NCBI GenBank assembly: GCA_029532625.1
Contig: JARFXM010000004.1
Location: forward strand, 4,774,001 to 4,838,000
DNA: 64,000 nt
Direction of reading: 5' to 3'
Source of the DNA: Lomentospora prolificans
Lineage: Eukaryota; Ascomycota; Sordariomycetes; Microascales; Microascaceae
The notes beneath the pieces were generated by a model that made no database searches, was not told the DNA's origin, and saw nothing but the letters and a program-made list of their open reading frames with translations. The number at the start of each line of letters is the position of its first letter. Position 1 is the first letter of the stretch. Below, piece after piece: positions 1 through 10,652 of the stretch. The translations under genes and the position numbers were made by a program.

Positions 1-1
1 T

Positions 2-475
2 GCCGACAGCGACCTGGACCCTCGCTACATGGCCCTGCCGCAAAAGTGGTCCGGCAAGGATTTGGGTCAGCTACCTACCATGCCGGGCCCCAGGCTTGAG
101 CTGAGGGGGGGAATGGATGAGCAATTTAGGCTCGCCGGCGATAACGAAGAGAATGGGGACAAGGATAAGCCAGCTCCCATCGAAGGCTACACCACCGAGG
201 ACGACTTTGGTAAGGATGGTGACGATACTGTCCACTCGGTCGTCCCTTACTTCAACGTCCCCAACTGTATCCAAAGCGAGATCGCGTTCCCTGAGCATGG
301 TAGCCCTGACAAAGTCGATCTTGTCTTCATTGAATTCATAACCCCGTGGGTTGTCACTGCGCTCAAGTTTGCCGGTGGCGATTACACAAAGGACGATGTC
401 AAGTCGTACACCAAGGAGACCTTCACCGAGCTCATGGCTCATTGGATCAAGGAGAACTGGAAGACCAAATGCTAG
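2..475 (+). CDS. C-terminal fragment of putative calcineurin-like phosphoesterase / 5'-nucleotidase-type protein (partial)
   Basis: The frame is open from the window edge to a TAG at 473-475, giving about 157 residues with no start, so the gene begins outside the window. The piece is acidic in its middle (many D, E and K around residues 45-70) and ends with a compact segment containing ITPWVVTALKF and GGDYT, then a Lys-rich tail. That ending reminded me of fungal metallophosphoesterases of the yeast YHR202W type, which are 5'-nucleotidase-like and vacuolar or secreted. The metal-binding part would lie upstream and cannot be seen. The open frame and codon use make this coding with fair certainty; the family name is recollection only. 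It is transcribed toward DUR3, about 1.5 kb away. Confidence 0.55.
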   Translation, partial: ADSDLDPRYMALPQKWSGKDLGQLPTMPGPRLELRGGMDEQFRLAGDNEENGDKDKPAPIEGYTTEDDFGKDGDDTVHSVVPYFNVPNCIQSEIAFPEHGSPDKVDLVFIEFITPWVVTALKFAGGDYTKDDVKSYTKETFTELMAHWIKENWKTKC

Positions 476-1945
476 ATCTTGTACCTTTGTCTGGAGTAAT
501 GCATGGAAGGCCGGCTTAGAGAACTGCTTGGAAATTTTTTGGATGGATCTTGGGATTGGCGTTTTCAATTGGGTTTACTACATCTGATCTAGTTACTTGT
601 CTTTTAATCTGAGGACTACGGCGGCTTCCGACAGCCTACTTGAACAGACGCATACATGGAGGCACATGGCTTATGGAGCATATTTTATGCCATATATGCA
701 ATTTATCGAGCTGCTCTTCTTTCCGCTTTTGTCCCGTTGAGCGAGATCGGAGGATGGCTCCTAGCCAAGGGCCTCGAAAGAGTGAAAGGTGTTTCAACAG
801 AGAGCAATGCCAACCTGGTTTGTCCATGGCAAGCGAGGGCGTGGACATGCGAAAACGGAAAGTCTTGGCAGCGCCTGGTTTCCGCGTGCAGCGGGGGTGG
901 AGAGGAGAGTGGAGGTGGCTTATCAGCCTTATCAGCGAATGCCAACGTGGGTGTTGATAAGACCCTTGTTCGACCGCCGGTTCCCACCAAATTGCCTTCA
1001 AGAAGCTTTCCATAAGCGAGCGGTTAAGAATTGGAAAGGCTCCAGAGTGGAGCTGAGCAGCAAGGCTCAACGATAATAATTCGGGCTGGCTGCGGAAGCT
1101 CTCCAGTCACCTTGGTTCGTTCTTCACACCCTGTCGATATTTCTGCCTCGACCAATGAGGACGGCCACGAACGCTCTTATCTCTGGTCCTCGTCAATCAT
1201 GGAGTGAAGTTGCAGGACTTGAGCACCCAGGTATTGTTCTCGACTGGGTGCCCGACGCTACCTCCGATGAATATAGACTAATTTCCAGGAGCGCCATTAG
1301 ATACGGCCGCCAGAGAATAAGCTCCTGGTTCTCCTGCTTTTGGAGACTATTAGAGAGGAGTTTTTGAGGTCGAAATGCTCAGTGGCCCCACTAGATTCCG
1401 TCCCACATCGCATTCTCCCTGACCTTTCGCTCGAGTTGAATGCCGATCTAGGAGACTTGGAGAGTAAGAAGGCCAAGACCAAGCCATCCGCTACTCCTTG
1501 AATTAATTCCCCCACTGCGCCTTCAATCTCTTTCCCAATGGGTGTGACAAACAGATTCAACTTGGCTTCAGCGTCTTGGCGGCCGGTTAGCCAATCCCCT
1601 TGGGCATATTTCGACTCATGAACCGATAGCTAGGATTTAGGCAGCGCAACGACTCTATCAAGGCAAAGATTTCAAAGCTCCGGGATATTACTATTCTATC
1701 GCGCCAAGATGCTATGCCCTCAATGGAGGGTTCTGAGGACCAAGCTTGGGATCGGCATGCTGCCTCTCCAAGTATATGTATGGGCTTCTCCCGGCCTCGT
1801 GGTTTAAGCTTGTCCCCAGCTCTGGGACTCAAAAAGCCATACGAGGGCAAGATTTTCGATCTCTGGCGTTTTCCGCAATACCTGATCGGCTACAACTCTT
1901 ACCATTAAGGGAAACTGTGATTTTGAGAGAGAAAGGATCCTCGAG
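476..1945. other. Intergenic region, DUR3 upstream
   Basis: No convincing gene. Several short open frames occur on both strands (for example 1297-1560 minus) but none shows a recognisable family or fungal splice pattern. The last 350 bases hold a cluster of GATA motifs, listed separately, and a CCAAT box near 1590. Confidence 0.6.
1624..1701. promoter_or_regulatory. Cluster of three HGATAR motifs upstream of DUR3
   Basis: CGATAG at 1624-1629 on the plus strand, TGATAG at 1655-1660 on the minus strand and CGATAG at 1696-1701 on the minus strand lie within 80 bases, 245-320 bases before the DUR3 start. GATA factors AreA/NIT2 are known to use paired HGATAR sites to switch on nitrogen-scavenging genes such as urea permeases. 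That they act here is inference. Confidence 0.45.
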
Positions 1946-4347
1946 ATGTCTACGGCATCGGCACCCCTCAGCCAGGGGGTTGGCTACGGCGTCATATTAG
2001 GCGTCGGCTTCTTCTTTGCTATTTCTATGGTATGCGAAGCCCCGTAACTTTCTTTTTCGGTCCTAAACTAGCTGCCTTGGGCCGCCTGTCGGGTCTTCCG
2101 GGGGTGCCTTCCGACACTATCAAGAAACTAGTCTAACGAGCTTCTTTGTCTCCGCTTACACAGATTGCAACGACCTATGTTCTCAAACGCTTCCGCCGGG
2201 AGGTGCAAACCTCAGAGATGTTCTCCACTGCGGGTCGCTCAGCTAAGAGTGGCCTCGTTGGCGCGGCTGTCGTGTCGTCGTGGACGTGGGCGGCAACGCT
2301 CCTTCAGAGTACTGGTGTCTGCTACCGGTATGGTGTCTCTGGACCCTTCTGGTATGCCTCCGGAGCAACTGTGCAGATCATGCTCTTTGCAACCTTGGCG
2401 ATTGAGTTGAAGAGGAGGGCTCCGAATGCGCATACATTCCTAGAGGTCATCAAGGCTAGGTATGGGACTGCTGCACATGCCGTCTTTATCCTGTTCGGTC
2501 TTGTTACGAGTGAGTTTATATGGCGATGTGAAGCTGGTGTAGGATGGAATTAACAATCAAGGTAGATGTCTTGGTCACTCTCATGCTCTTGACCGGTGGA
2601 AGCGCTACTGTGAATGCCTTGACTGGTGTTCCTACTGTTGCGGCGATCTTCCTTCTTCCTCTTGGTGTCACCATGTATACCCTAATCGGAGGCCTGAAGG
2701 CGACCTTATTGACCGACTATATCCACACGCTCATGATGTTGATCATTATCATCATGTTTGCTTTCACTGTCTATACGACGTCGGACCTCTTGGGAAGCCC
2801 TGCCAAGGTGTATGAGCTTCTCATGGAAGCTGGCAAAGCTCACCCTGTTGAAGGTAACCAGGATGGAAGCTACTTGACCATGCGATCTAGCAATGGTATC
2901 AAGTTCTTTGTTATCAACATCGGTGAGTAGAATCATTTTTGAACCCGCATTTTTCCGCATTACGTGTCTAACGTGGGTCTAGTCGGTAATTTTGGAACTG
3001 TCTTCCTTGACAACGGTTACTACAACAAGGCCATTGCTGCTAGCCCTGTTCACGCCTTCCCTGGCTATGTTATCGGAGGCGTAAGTCCGCATATATGGTC
3101 CCGAAGACATACCTTAGGCTAATAAGCCCCTAGCTCTCCTGGTTCCCCGTCCCCTTCTTGACAGCAACCACCATGGGTCTTGCCGCTCTTGCTCTCGAGT
3201 CCAACCCCATCTTCCCCACCTACCCTAACCGCATCCCCGAGGCTGAAGTTTCTGCAGGCCTTGCTCTGCCCTATGCTGCTATCGCCCTTCTCGGCAAGGG
3301 TGGCGCGGCTGCAACTCTCCTGCTCGTCTTCATTGCGGTCATCTCGTCTTTCAACTCCGAGCTTATCGCTGTGTCCTCCATCATGACCTACGATATTTAC
3401 CGTACTTATATTAACCCCAACGCCAGCGGTAAGCGCCTTGTTGCAATTTCCCACGGAGTGGTCATTGTCTACGCGCTCATCGCCGCCGCTGTATCTGTCG
3501 GCCTTTTCTATAATGGTGTGAGCATGGGCTACCTTTACGTCCTCATGGGCGTGCTCATTTCCGCCGCCGTGCTCCCCGCTACGTTAACGCTTGTGTGGAA
3601 CGGCCAGAACAAGTGGGCTGCTGCGCTTTCCCCTCCGATTGGCGCGGCCATGGCCATTACCGCCTGGTTGGTTACCGCCAAGAAGACCTGCGGAAAGCTA
3701 GATGTCGCGTGTACCGGAGAGAACGACCCTATGTTGGCGGGCAACGTTACGGCGTTGCTGGCCCCGGCTCTGTTGATTCCCATCTTTACGCTCATCTTTG
3801 GCCTAGCCAAGTATGACTGGCAGTCTATGCTGCAGATCCGCAAAGCGGAGGATGTTGATGAGAATGGAAATGTCATCGTCAACCCGCAAGAGGTCCTTGC
3901 TGCTGATGAGGAGGCAACGTTCCAGGATGAGCAGAAACTTCTTAAGCGCGCCCTGAGGATTGCTGTTGCCATCACCGTATTCATGTACGTTTCCCCAGTG
4001 ATATTTTCTAACTTGGTACAGATTGGTACAGAAACAAAAGCACTAACGAGGCATATAGGACTATCGCTCTTCTCATCCTCTGGCCCCTTCCCATCTACGG
4101 AAGCCGATACGTCTTCAGCCAGTCGTTCTTCACGGGCTGGGTCATCGTCGCCATTATCTGGATCTTCATCTCACTTATTCTTGTTGGTATTTTTCCTCTG
4201 TGGGAAGGCAGGGCCAGTATTGTCAGGACAGTTAAGTCTGTCTTCAAGAAGGGAAATGATAGGCCGGCTGGAATTGTTATGCAGGGTGTACCTGAGAGTA
4301 ACTCAGCGTCCGGAACGGCGACTCCTGTGAAGAAGGCGGATCAGTAA
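1946..4347 (+). CDS. DUR3: Urea active transporter, DUR3-type (SSS family)
   Basis: Predicted plasma-membrane urea/H+ symporter of the sodium:solute symporter family, importing urea (and possibly polyamines) as a nitrogen source. I join six exons: 1946-2029, 2164-2509, 2566-2922, 2983-3080, 3134-3984 and 4059-4347, giving 674 residues, close to the usual DUR3 length. Signature stretches are SSWTWAATLLQSTGV and GPFWYASGA near the N-terminus, LLTGGSATVNALTGV, then FLDNGYYNKAI, with many hydrophobic helices throughout and a short hydrophilic tail. All introns are GT-AG; the splice at 2510-2565 restores the conserved N-V-L-V-T join. The start is the first ATG, followed by a short hydrophilic leader and a helix. 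GATA motifs upstream fit nitrogen control. Family assignment is secure; exact exon ends are inferred. Confidence 0.93.
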
Positions 4348-5052
4348 GATGATGGGAAATATTAAATGCGGGGAGGGGGGCAAAGTTGCCGAGAAAGGTG
4401 ATCCGAAGATAAATGGTTCTTTTAGTCCAGCTCTCGCTTTTAGCATGTTCTTTGAGATATCCCGAGATTATTTAAAACAAAATTTAGTTTGGTATTATCG
4501 AAAAAATTGTGCCACATCTTTTACATTTTCGAATAGAGAAGTGCCAGTCTCGTAAAGCTATATAGAATGTAATGACTAGACGACTCTCGAAGGAGACTAT
4601 ATGACTGATGTCTCTTAAGAGTCGAGATGGAGTTGTAGGCGGAATAGAGGTGATGGTACGCAATGGAGAGTAAGTCAATGAAAAATGAAGATTTAGCATA
4701 ACCAAAAGAGCGGCGAACTTGATTTTCGTCCGAGGTTTTCCTTTCCATGTTCACCCAGAATGTCGGCTTTTCACCGAATTCACCGAGACATGCAGTTGGG
4801 CTGTTGCCACCTGCTAAAAATGTGGCAGTTGTGTGCAAGTGCCACTTCAGCCTGGACAAGGCAGAGCTTTGGTTACGACAACAGCCTCCAGCCTTCCAGC
4901 TCCCATGGCTCGGACAGCATTCAATTCATCACCATCACCTAACCTCGACAACTTCGACACAAACACCTATCGTCGCCGTGAAATCCTAACTTCTCAGTTC
5001 TTGAGTTTAGCGTCTTTGATTCACTCTCATCCTCCCACAGCCACCTGTCACC
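4348..5052. other. Intergenic region, RPN5 upstream
   Basis: DUR3 3' flank, AT-rich to about 4740, then the RPN5 promoter and leader. No gene seen. A PACE-like element is listed separately. Confidence 0.6.
4804..4812 (-). promoter_or_regulatory. PACE-like proteasome control element
   Basis: The minus strand reads AGGTGGCAA here, so GGTGGCAA (4811-4804) followed by C matches eight of nine bases of the yeast proteasome-associated control element GGTGGCAAA, bound by Rpn4. It lies about 240 bases before the RPN5 ATG. Related GTGGCA and TGCCAC copies occur at about 4821-4845. Whether an Rpn4-like factor uses it in this fungus is inference. Confidence 0.35.
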
Positions 5053-6693
5053 ATGGCCGAAGCTGCTCTCAAGCCGGAGAAGGACTTCTCCAAGCAGGTG
5101 GATGAGCTGCTTCCCAAGGCCGAAGAACTTGCCCAGGTAGGGCTGGTTGTCACTCTTGACAAAGTTTTTTCGAGTATACTGATGTTTAAATTCTAGTCCG
5201 ACCTGCAAGGAGCGATTGAGAAGCTCACCGTCCTCGAGAAACAAACCCGTCAGGTTAGCTTAGCCACCTCCACAGCACACTACCGGCCCTCCGACGAAGA
5301 ATATCTTGAACCTAACATCACATCTAGGCGTCCGATCTTGCATCCACATCGCGAGTACTCATCGGAATTGTTACGATATGCAAAAAGGCTAGCGACTGGA
5401 GCTTGATGAACGATCAAGTTCTCGTGCTCTCCAAGAAGCATGGCCAACTCAAGCAGGCGATTACCAGGATGGTCCAGACCGTCATGGGATTCCTCGACGA
5501 GACCCCCAACCTAGACACGAAGCTCTCCGTTATCGAGGCCCTGCGCACTGTCACTGAGGGCAAGATCTTTGTCGAAGTCGAGCGCGCGCGCGTGACCAAG
5601 ATTCTCTCCGATATCAAGAAGGAGCAGGGCGATGTCAAGGGCGCCACTGAGGTCCTCTGTGAGCTTCAAGTCGAGACTTTCGGCTCCATGGATAGGAGGG
5701 AGAAGGTGGAGTTCATCCTCGCCCAGGTCGCTCTCTGTATTGAGATTGGCGACTGGACCCAGGCTGGTATCCTCAGCCGCAAGATCAGCACCAAGTACCT
5801 TGCGCGAAGGCCAAAGAAGACTGCTGAGCAGCTGGAGAAGGAAAAGAAGGATAAGGAGAAGAGGAGGGCTAGGGGAGAGGATGTGCCCGATGAGGTCGAG
5901 GATGACGTGACGGATCTCAAGCTTCGATACTACGAACAGCAGATTATCCTAGCCAAGCACGACGACAAATATCTTGATGTCTGCAAGCACTACAGACAGG
6001 TCTTGGATACTGAGGCGGTTGAAGAAGACCCTGCTAAGCTTCATCCCGTATGCCCATACCACCCAGACCCGTCTGTAAACCCGTGCACTAACCTTGCTAC
6101 CATAGGTCCTTCAACGAATCATCTATTTCGTTATTCTTGCCCCCTACGATAACGAGCAGCACGATCTCCTTCATCGTATCCTCCGAGACACGCGAAACTC
6201 CCAGGTTCCTCTCGATGCCGAGCTTCTAAAATTATTCACCATCCCCGAGCTTATGCGCTGGCCCGAAGTCGCGAAGAAATTCGGCCCTCACCTCTGCAGC
6301 ACCGATGTCTTTGACGTCGAGGAAGGTTCTGACGAAAAAGCCCACCAGCGATGGAAGGACCTGCGGAAGCGCGTTATCGAGCACAACGTCCGCGTTGTCG
6401 CCAAGTACTACACCCGTATTCAGATGGGCCGCCTTACTGAGCTTCTTGATCTTGCCGAGGATGAGACTGAGAAGTACATCAGCGAGCTGGTGACGTCGAA
6501 GACGGTATATGCCAAGATTGATAGGCCGGCGAGAATCGTTAACTTTGCCAAGCCCCGTGACGCTGATGATATCTTGAATGAATGGAGCTACAACATGAAG
6601 AGCTTGCTAGGCTTGCTTGAGAGGATTGATCATCTTATTACGAAGGAGGAGATGATGGCTAACATCCAAGCCAAATCTAAAAAGGCGAGGTAA
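5053..6693 (+). CDS. RPN5: 26S proteasome regulatory subunit Rpn5 (PSMD12)
   Basis: Non-ATPase subunit of the 19S lid, a PCI-domain scaffold next to Rpn11/Rpn9 and, in fungi, possibly shared with the COP9 signalosome. Four exons (5053-5136, 5197-5253, 5328-6047, 6106-6693) give 482 residues, the expected size. The N-terminal half is helical repeat with LVLSKKHGQLKQAI and METxxL-like spacing. A charged K/E/R stretch follows around residues 190-215. The C-terminal half has the PCI region, with YFVILAPYDNEQHDLL, ELLKLFTIPELM and VRVVAKYYTRI, ending in a basic tail. The three introns are GT-AG and 58-74 nt long. The start is the first ATG, in a good context (CACCATGG). Family assignment is firm. 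Confidence 0.95.
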
Positions 6694-7000
6694 AGAGGGT
6701 TTGTGGACGTGGCAGGTGGTTTGGTGGTAAAAGAGTATAGCAGGATGGGATTGATAGGCTCATCCCTCTTAGGAGTCGTATGAAACGTGTGTACTAGTAA
6801 TACAGGCTAGAGGAGTCCTCCATCGGACTGCTGTTTACCGTTCATAGACATGGCCGGCTTGAGAAGCAATCGTTTGCCTTCTAAACAAACACTACATGCA
6901 TGTAGTAAGCGGGGCGTTGCGCGCGATATGCGAGCCCAATGCGTGGTTAGCGTTTGCTTGACGTCTATCTCTATGGTCTTTATTCTATTAAACACATCCT
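6694..7000. other. Convergent intergenic region
   Basis: 3' flanks of RPN5 and the minus-strand hydrolase gene. Nothing else recognised. Confidence 0.6.
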
Positions 7001-8130
7001 CTATGCTAATTTCGGGCTTTCTTTCTCTTCGAGCTGCCCCGCGAATTTCTTAATGAAGCCGGTGATAGGCATCATCCACTCCCTCGTAATGGGCACGTAA
7101 TGGCCGCCAGGGTGCAATGCCTCCATGGGTTCTATACACCTCTCGATCAACCCGCGACTCCTCGCCTCCTCGACGACGGTATCCAGCCCGCCGATATAAT
7201 GCAGCGTCGGCGTCCGTATACTCGGCTCATACATCCACTTGATCTCATCAACAGGCATGTAGAACCCCGAGTACACGACGGCGAACTTCATTGCTTCCCC
7301 CCCATTAGCCTCCCTCAAAGCCTCCGCCCACTCCCTCGCGCTCTCGGGCGGCGTCCTCCGCGGCTCCTCCAGCGCCGACGCGACCATGGCCGCCATAGCC
7401 CCGCCCTGCGAGAACCCCACGACGCCGTCCACGCCGCCGGCGTCCTTGATGGCCTGCGCCACGGCCTTCATGCCGACGTCGAGTCCGAAGATGGCGGGAG
7501 AGGCGGCGTCGCGGCGGAACCAGGCCCAACTATCCAGCTCGTCCTCGGCGTCGGCGTCCGTCTTGACGTCGGCGGGCGGCACGAAGCCGGGGATGTCGGA
7601 GGGGCGGAGGCGGATGGGGCCCGTGGGGTAGACGAAGGTGAGGCTGGTGTTTATGGCGTTGAGGGCTTTTGCGAGAAGTTTTTCTAGGGCGCGAGTTTTT
7701 GCGCGGAAGAGGGGGCCGGATTGGGTGTAGCCTTGTGAGGTGGCGTTAGCTTGGACGGCTTCATTTTATGAGAAAGGGGGGCTTGAAGTGAGGGTGGTGC
7801 GGGTCAAGATGGGAGATTTTTGACCTCGAGTGTGACCCTAGACAAGGAGGTTCGAGGCAGGGACAGTGGGGGTTTCGTGGTGAGCCGATTTCTGAAGCGC
7901 AACGTACCGTGCAGCATGAGGACTTTGAGTTCTTTCTTAGGAGCCTTGGGGAGCTTTTGGTTTTGCCTCCAGGCTTGGGGTTTGGTGGAGGCCGGGCGCG
8001 AGGGCCCGGATTCAGAGGGGGTGGGCGTGGGAGTCTCCGACATGGCTCTCACGAATCTAGAAGCGATAGGATACGAAGGGAGGGAAATACGAGCTAGGCT
8101 TGGAAGAGAGCGGCTGATCAAATACATCAA
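7001..8130 (-). CDS. FSH1-family serine hydrolase
   Basis: Alpha/beta hydrolase of the FSH1 (serine hydrolase, PF03959-type) family; substrate unknown. Two exons, 8130-7908 and 7731-7001, give 317 residues. The splice (intron 7907-7732, GTACGT to AAG) joins LKVLMLHG to YTQSG, the classic strand 1 and oxyanion region. The catalytic triad is visible: nucleophile in VVGFSQGGAMAA, Asp in YIGGLDTVV and His in HPGGHYVP. The C-terminal FIKKFAGQL helix is typical. The first 29 residues before a second Met (8043) are rich in S, R and L and could be a mitochondrial presequence; starting at the second Met would give a 288-residue cytosolic form. The gene is convergent with RPN5 and not obviously linked to the polyketide genes. 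Confidence 0.9.
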
Positions 8131-8811
8131 CGAGAACGATCGTTCTCACCGTCGGTGTGAGTCACTTTGCCGACGAGTAATCCAGAGATATTGTTGGTAG
8201 AGGGGTGGATATCGAGGCGGATATCGCAGTCACCCTTGCAAAAAGTGAAGGAATGTGAGGGGAACGGACTACAAACAAGCGCTAGTTCTTATACGAATTC
8301 GAAACTGGCATAAAAAAATAGCAAGAGGAAAGAATATCTGTTCTTATCCGATGAGTGAAGTTCTGGATGAAGATGGAGCTAAGTCTACGGCAATTGCTAA
8401 AGTCACGTGAGTTTCGCCGAGGTTCCGAAGAGGGCGTCGTCTCGAAGCATCGAACTTTTCCAGAAACACGTTGAGCAAGCTGGCCAAGAAGGGCGGGCGA
8501 GATGGGACAGTCACATGAGATGTGTTCCTCGAAGTTGGACGGTACGTCGGTGGGCAACTGTTGATGGAGGATGAACCGCCGATTCCGGTTCGCGCCAACG
8601 GCTTGGATTCTGAACTTAATATCAAGGTTCCAAGTGAGCACACAATCATCCTTCCTGCGAGTATGTGCAATTGGCCGGTAAAGCCGAGTCAATTGGCAGC
8701 AAGCTGCGGATATTTGCGTCTATGATACAATTCCTCCCAGTCCAAGGGTCGGGGACTCTGATTGAAAGGGGCGATGAGAAGTCTAATGCATTTCTGGCAG
8801 ATATCCTCCAC
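8131..8811. other. Intergenic region
   Basis: Promoter side of the FSH1-type gene and 3' flank of ATP18. No further gene recognised. Confidence 0.55.
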
Positions 8812-9233
8812 TTAGTGGGCGGGCTTCGCGTTAGGGTTGCGGGGGTCGTGCTTCCACTCGTCACCTGTATCACGGTTAGAATTGATTCGTTCTTGTTGGG
8901 TGAGGTCGAGGTGGGCTAATGCGTACTGGCCATCGAGGCGTTTTGCGCGGCGTTGACTCCGTAGGCGACGACGAGGCCTGTAGGTCGGGGTTAGTATTCG
9001 TGGACCGGGTGGCCTATTCCATCGTGTTGTCCATTGATCCTATGTTCCAAGGCTATTGCGTACCGGCAATGAAGAAAGGAGCCATTGGCCTGGCTATATT
9101 TGGGAATTCGAGTTAGCTTTCATACTCAGACTATTGGGCGAGGGGAAATTTTCGCTCCGATCATGGCCAACGCAACTGACTTACCGATAGGGGTAGAGAA
9201 CTTCTTGATAGGGTTGATACCGAACCAGGACAT
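8812..9233 (-). CDS. ATP18: Mitochondrial F1Fo-ATP synthase subunit J/i (Atp18)
   Basis: Small inner-membrane subunit of the Fo stator and dimer region of ATP synthase. It is a mini-gene: four exons on the minus strand (9233-9185, 9093-9064, 8977-8927, 8864-8812) join in frame to a 60-residue protein. Residues 1-16 include WFGINPIKKFSTPI, corresponding to the family's (K)xFPTPI start. One membrane helix follows (about residues 21-38, FFIAGLVVAYGVN). The C-terminus carries EWKHDPRNPN, the conserved DPRNP hallmark of Atp18. Every splice site is GT-AG and each junction keeps frame, which is hard to obtain by chance. No single exon exceeds 53 nt, so ordinary open-frame scanning misses it. Confidence 0.9.
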
Positions 9234-10652
9234 CTTGACGGTTTTATGGGGGGTGTTCGGCTAGAAACGAGGGATATGGGTGTGTTGGCTTTGAGGGTCG
9301 ACGAAGAGGTTGTTTCTACGACGAGCTGTTTTCGATGATTCGGCTGCCGGGAAAGGCCGCGAGGTTGTCTATTTACGCCTTGGATACTAGGCCTAAAGAT
9401 TAGAGAATTCAGGCTGATGAGTAAGAAGGCCAGACACGGGCCGGTGTAGGTCTCCCGATTGGGCATGGTGCGATACTGGAACACAACTAGTTCCGGACTC
9501 GCCTGAGGCTTGCCCATTATCATGTGACCAAACTTTGATCAGCCCCCGTGCCGCTTCAAGGTTCAGCAACAGCGTGGAGGCAGACAGCTCGAGTGAGCGG
9601 GGATTCGTGCAAATCACGAGACCTCTATCATTACATCATGTCCTGACAGGGGTAGTAAAGTAGTGACAAGTACCTCCCCAACTCTGCTGCACTGGTACCT
9701 TGGAAGCAAGCTCCCGCCGTACGCTTAGGTAGATGTCACTAATATCAGCCCTCCCCAGCTCTTGATCGCCTGGCTGCTCCAGAACTCTGCAAGCACCCCA
9801 GTCAGACGTAAAAGACCCCGTCGTAGGCCGTAGTAGCTGGCTGGCCCATGCTGGCTGTCCCCCATTCAGCGTTGCCACCCCCAGCTTTCTGGCTGCGAGC
9901 TATGTATTAGTACGCGGCCTGGTGGTTTGCTCCACTAAGGATGCCACGAGAGTCTCTTTGACGCTGATTCCTGGCTCGGACCAAGCAGGCGTCACCATAT
10001 TCTGGCCTTGGGCCTTGTCTCTCTCCCTGTTCTTGCCCATTGATGATAAAAGCCACTTCCCCTCCCTTGACACAGTTTTCCTTCCGCATCCTCCCTCCTT
10101 TTCAAAGTTCCCCTCCTTTGCCAAATCCCTAACCCGTTGTACAACATCAGACCTTCTTTCTCCATCCGTCTACTGCTACATCCTAAGTGCGGGGTGACAA
10201 CCACATCGGCAAGTTGTTGCATTACCTATCTCAAGCTTTCTATCCAATAAACTATCACACCTACCCTCCCATTCATCTGTCCTCCATAGTTACACTTTGC
10301 ATCCCCATGTTCCATTGAACTCAAGGGAGCATACGCATCCGTCTTCCAGCCCGCTTCATAAGCTTCTCCTGTATAACTGCCTACTTGCCTGCCTACCTGC
10401 CATTGCCTGTTGGGAACTGTTCGCCGCGCTGCCCACCGAGCAATCCAATCCAATCTCTCTGATTTTCAAACAACCTTCGCCAACCCCTCACGGCCCGGGT
10501 CGTGTTTCCTAGCCTTGGTTTGTTTTCTTGAACACTTCCTTGGCTGGCGATTCACTCCGTTCTGAGGACCAGTCGCGATTTTTATCGTCGACACCCCTTT
10601 TTTATCATCAATTCGACAATCGAAGAATTATCTCAACCCTTTCGCCATCGCC
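9234..10652. other. Divergent intergenic region ATP18 / NIPSNAP
   Basis: Shared upstream region of the minus-strand ATP18 and plus-strand NIPSNAP genes. The last 550 bases are pyrimidine-rich on the plus strand, as in fungal leaders. GCTGGCTGG-type repeats occur at 9835-9857. Short open frames here have no recognisable family. Confidence 0.55.

Noticed and set aside
1297..1560. Minus-strand open frame with an amphipathic, helix-like stretch (EIEGAVGELIQGVADG)
   Set aside because: It starts within a longer open stretch with no clear start, splice sites or family. It could be a remnant but cannot be supported.
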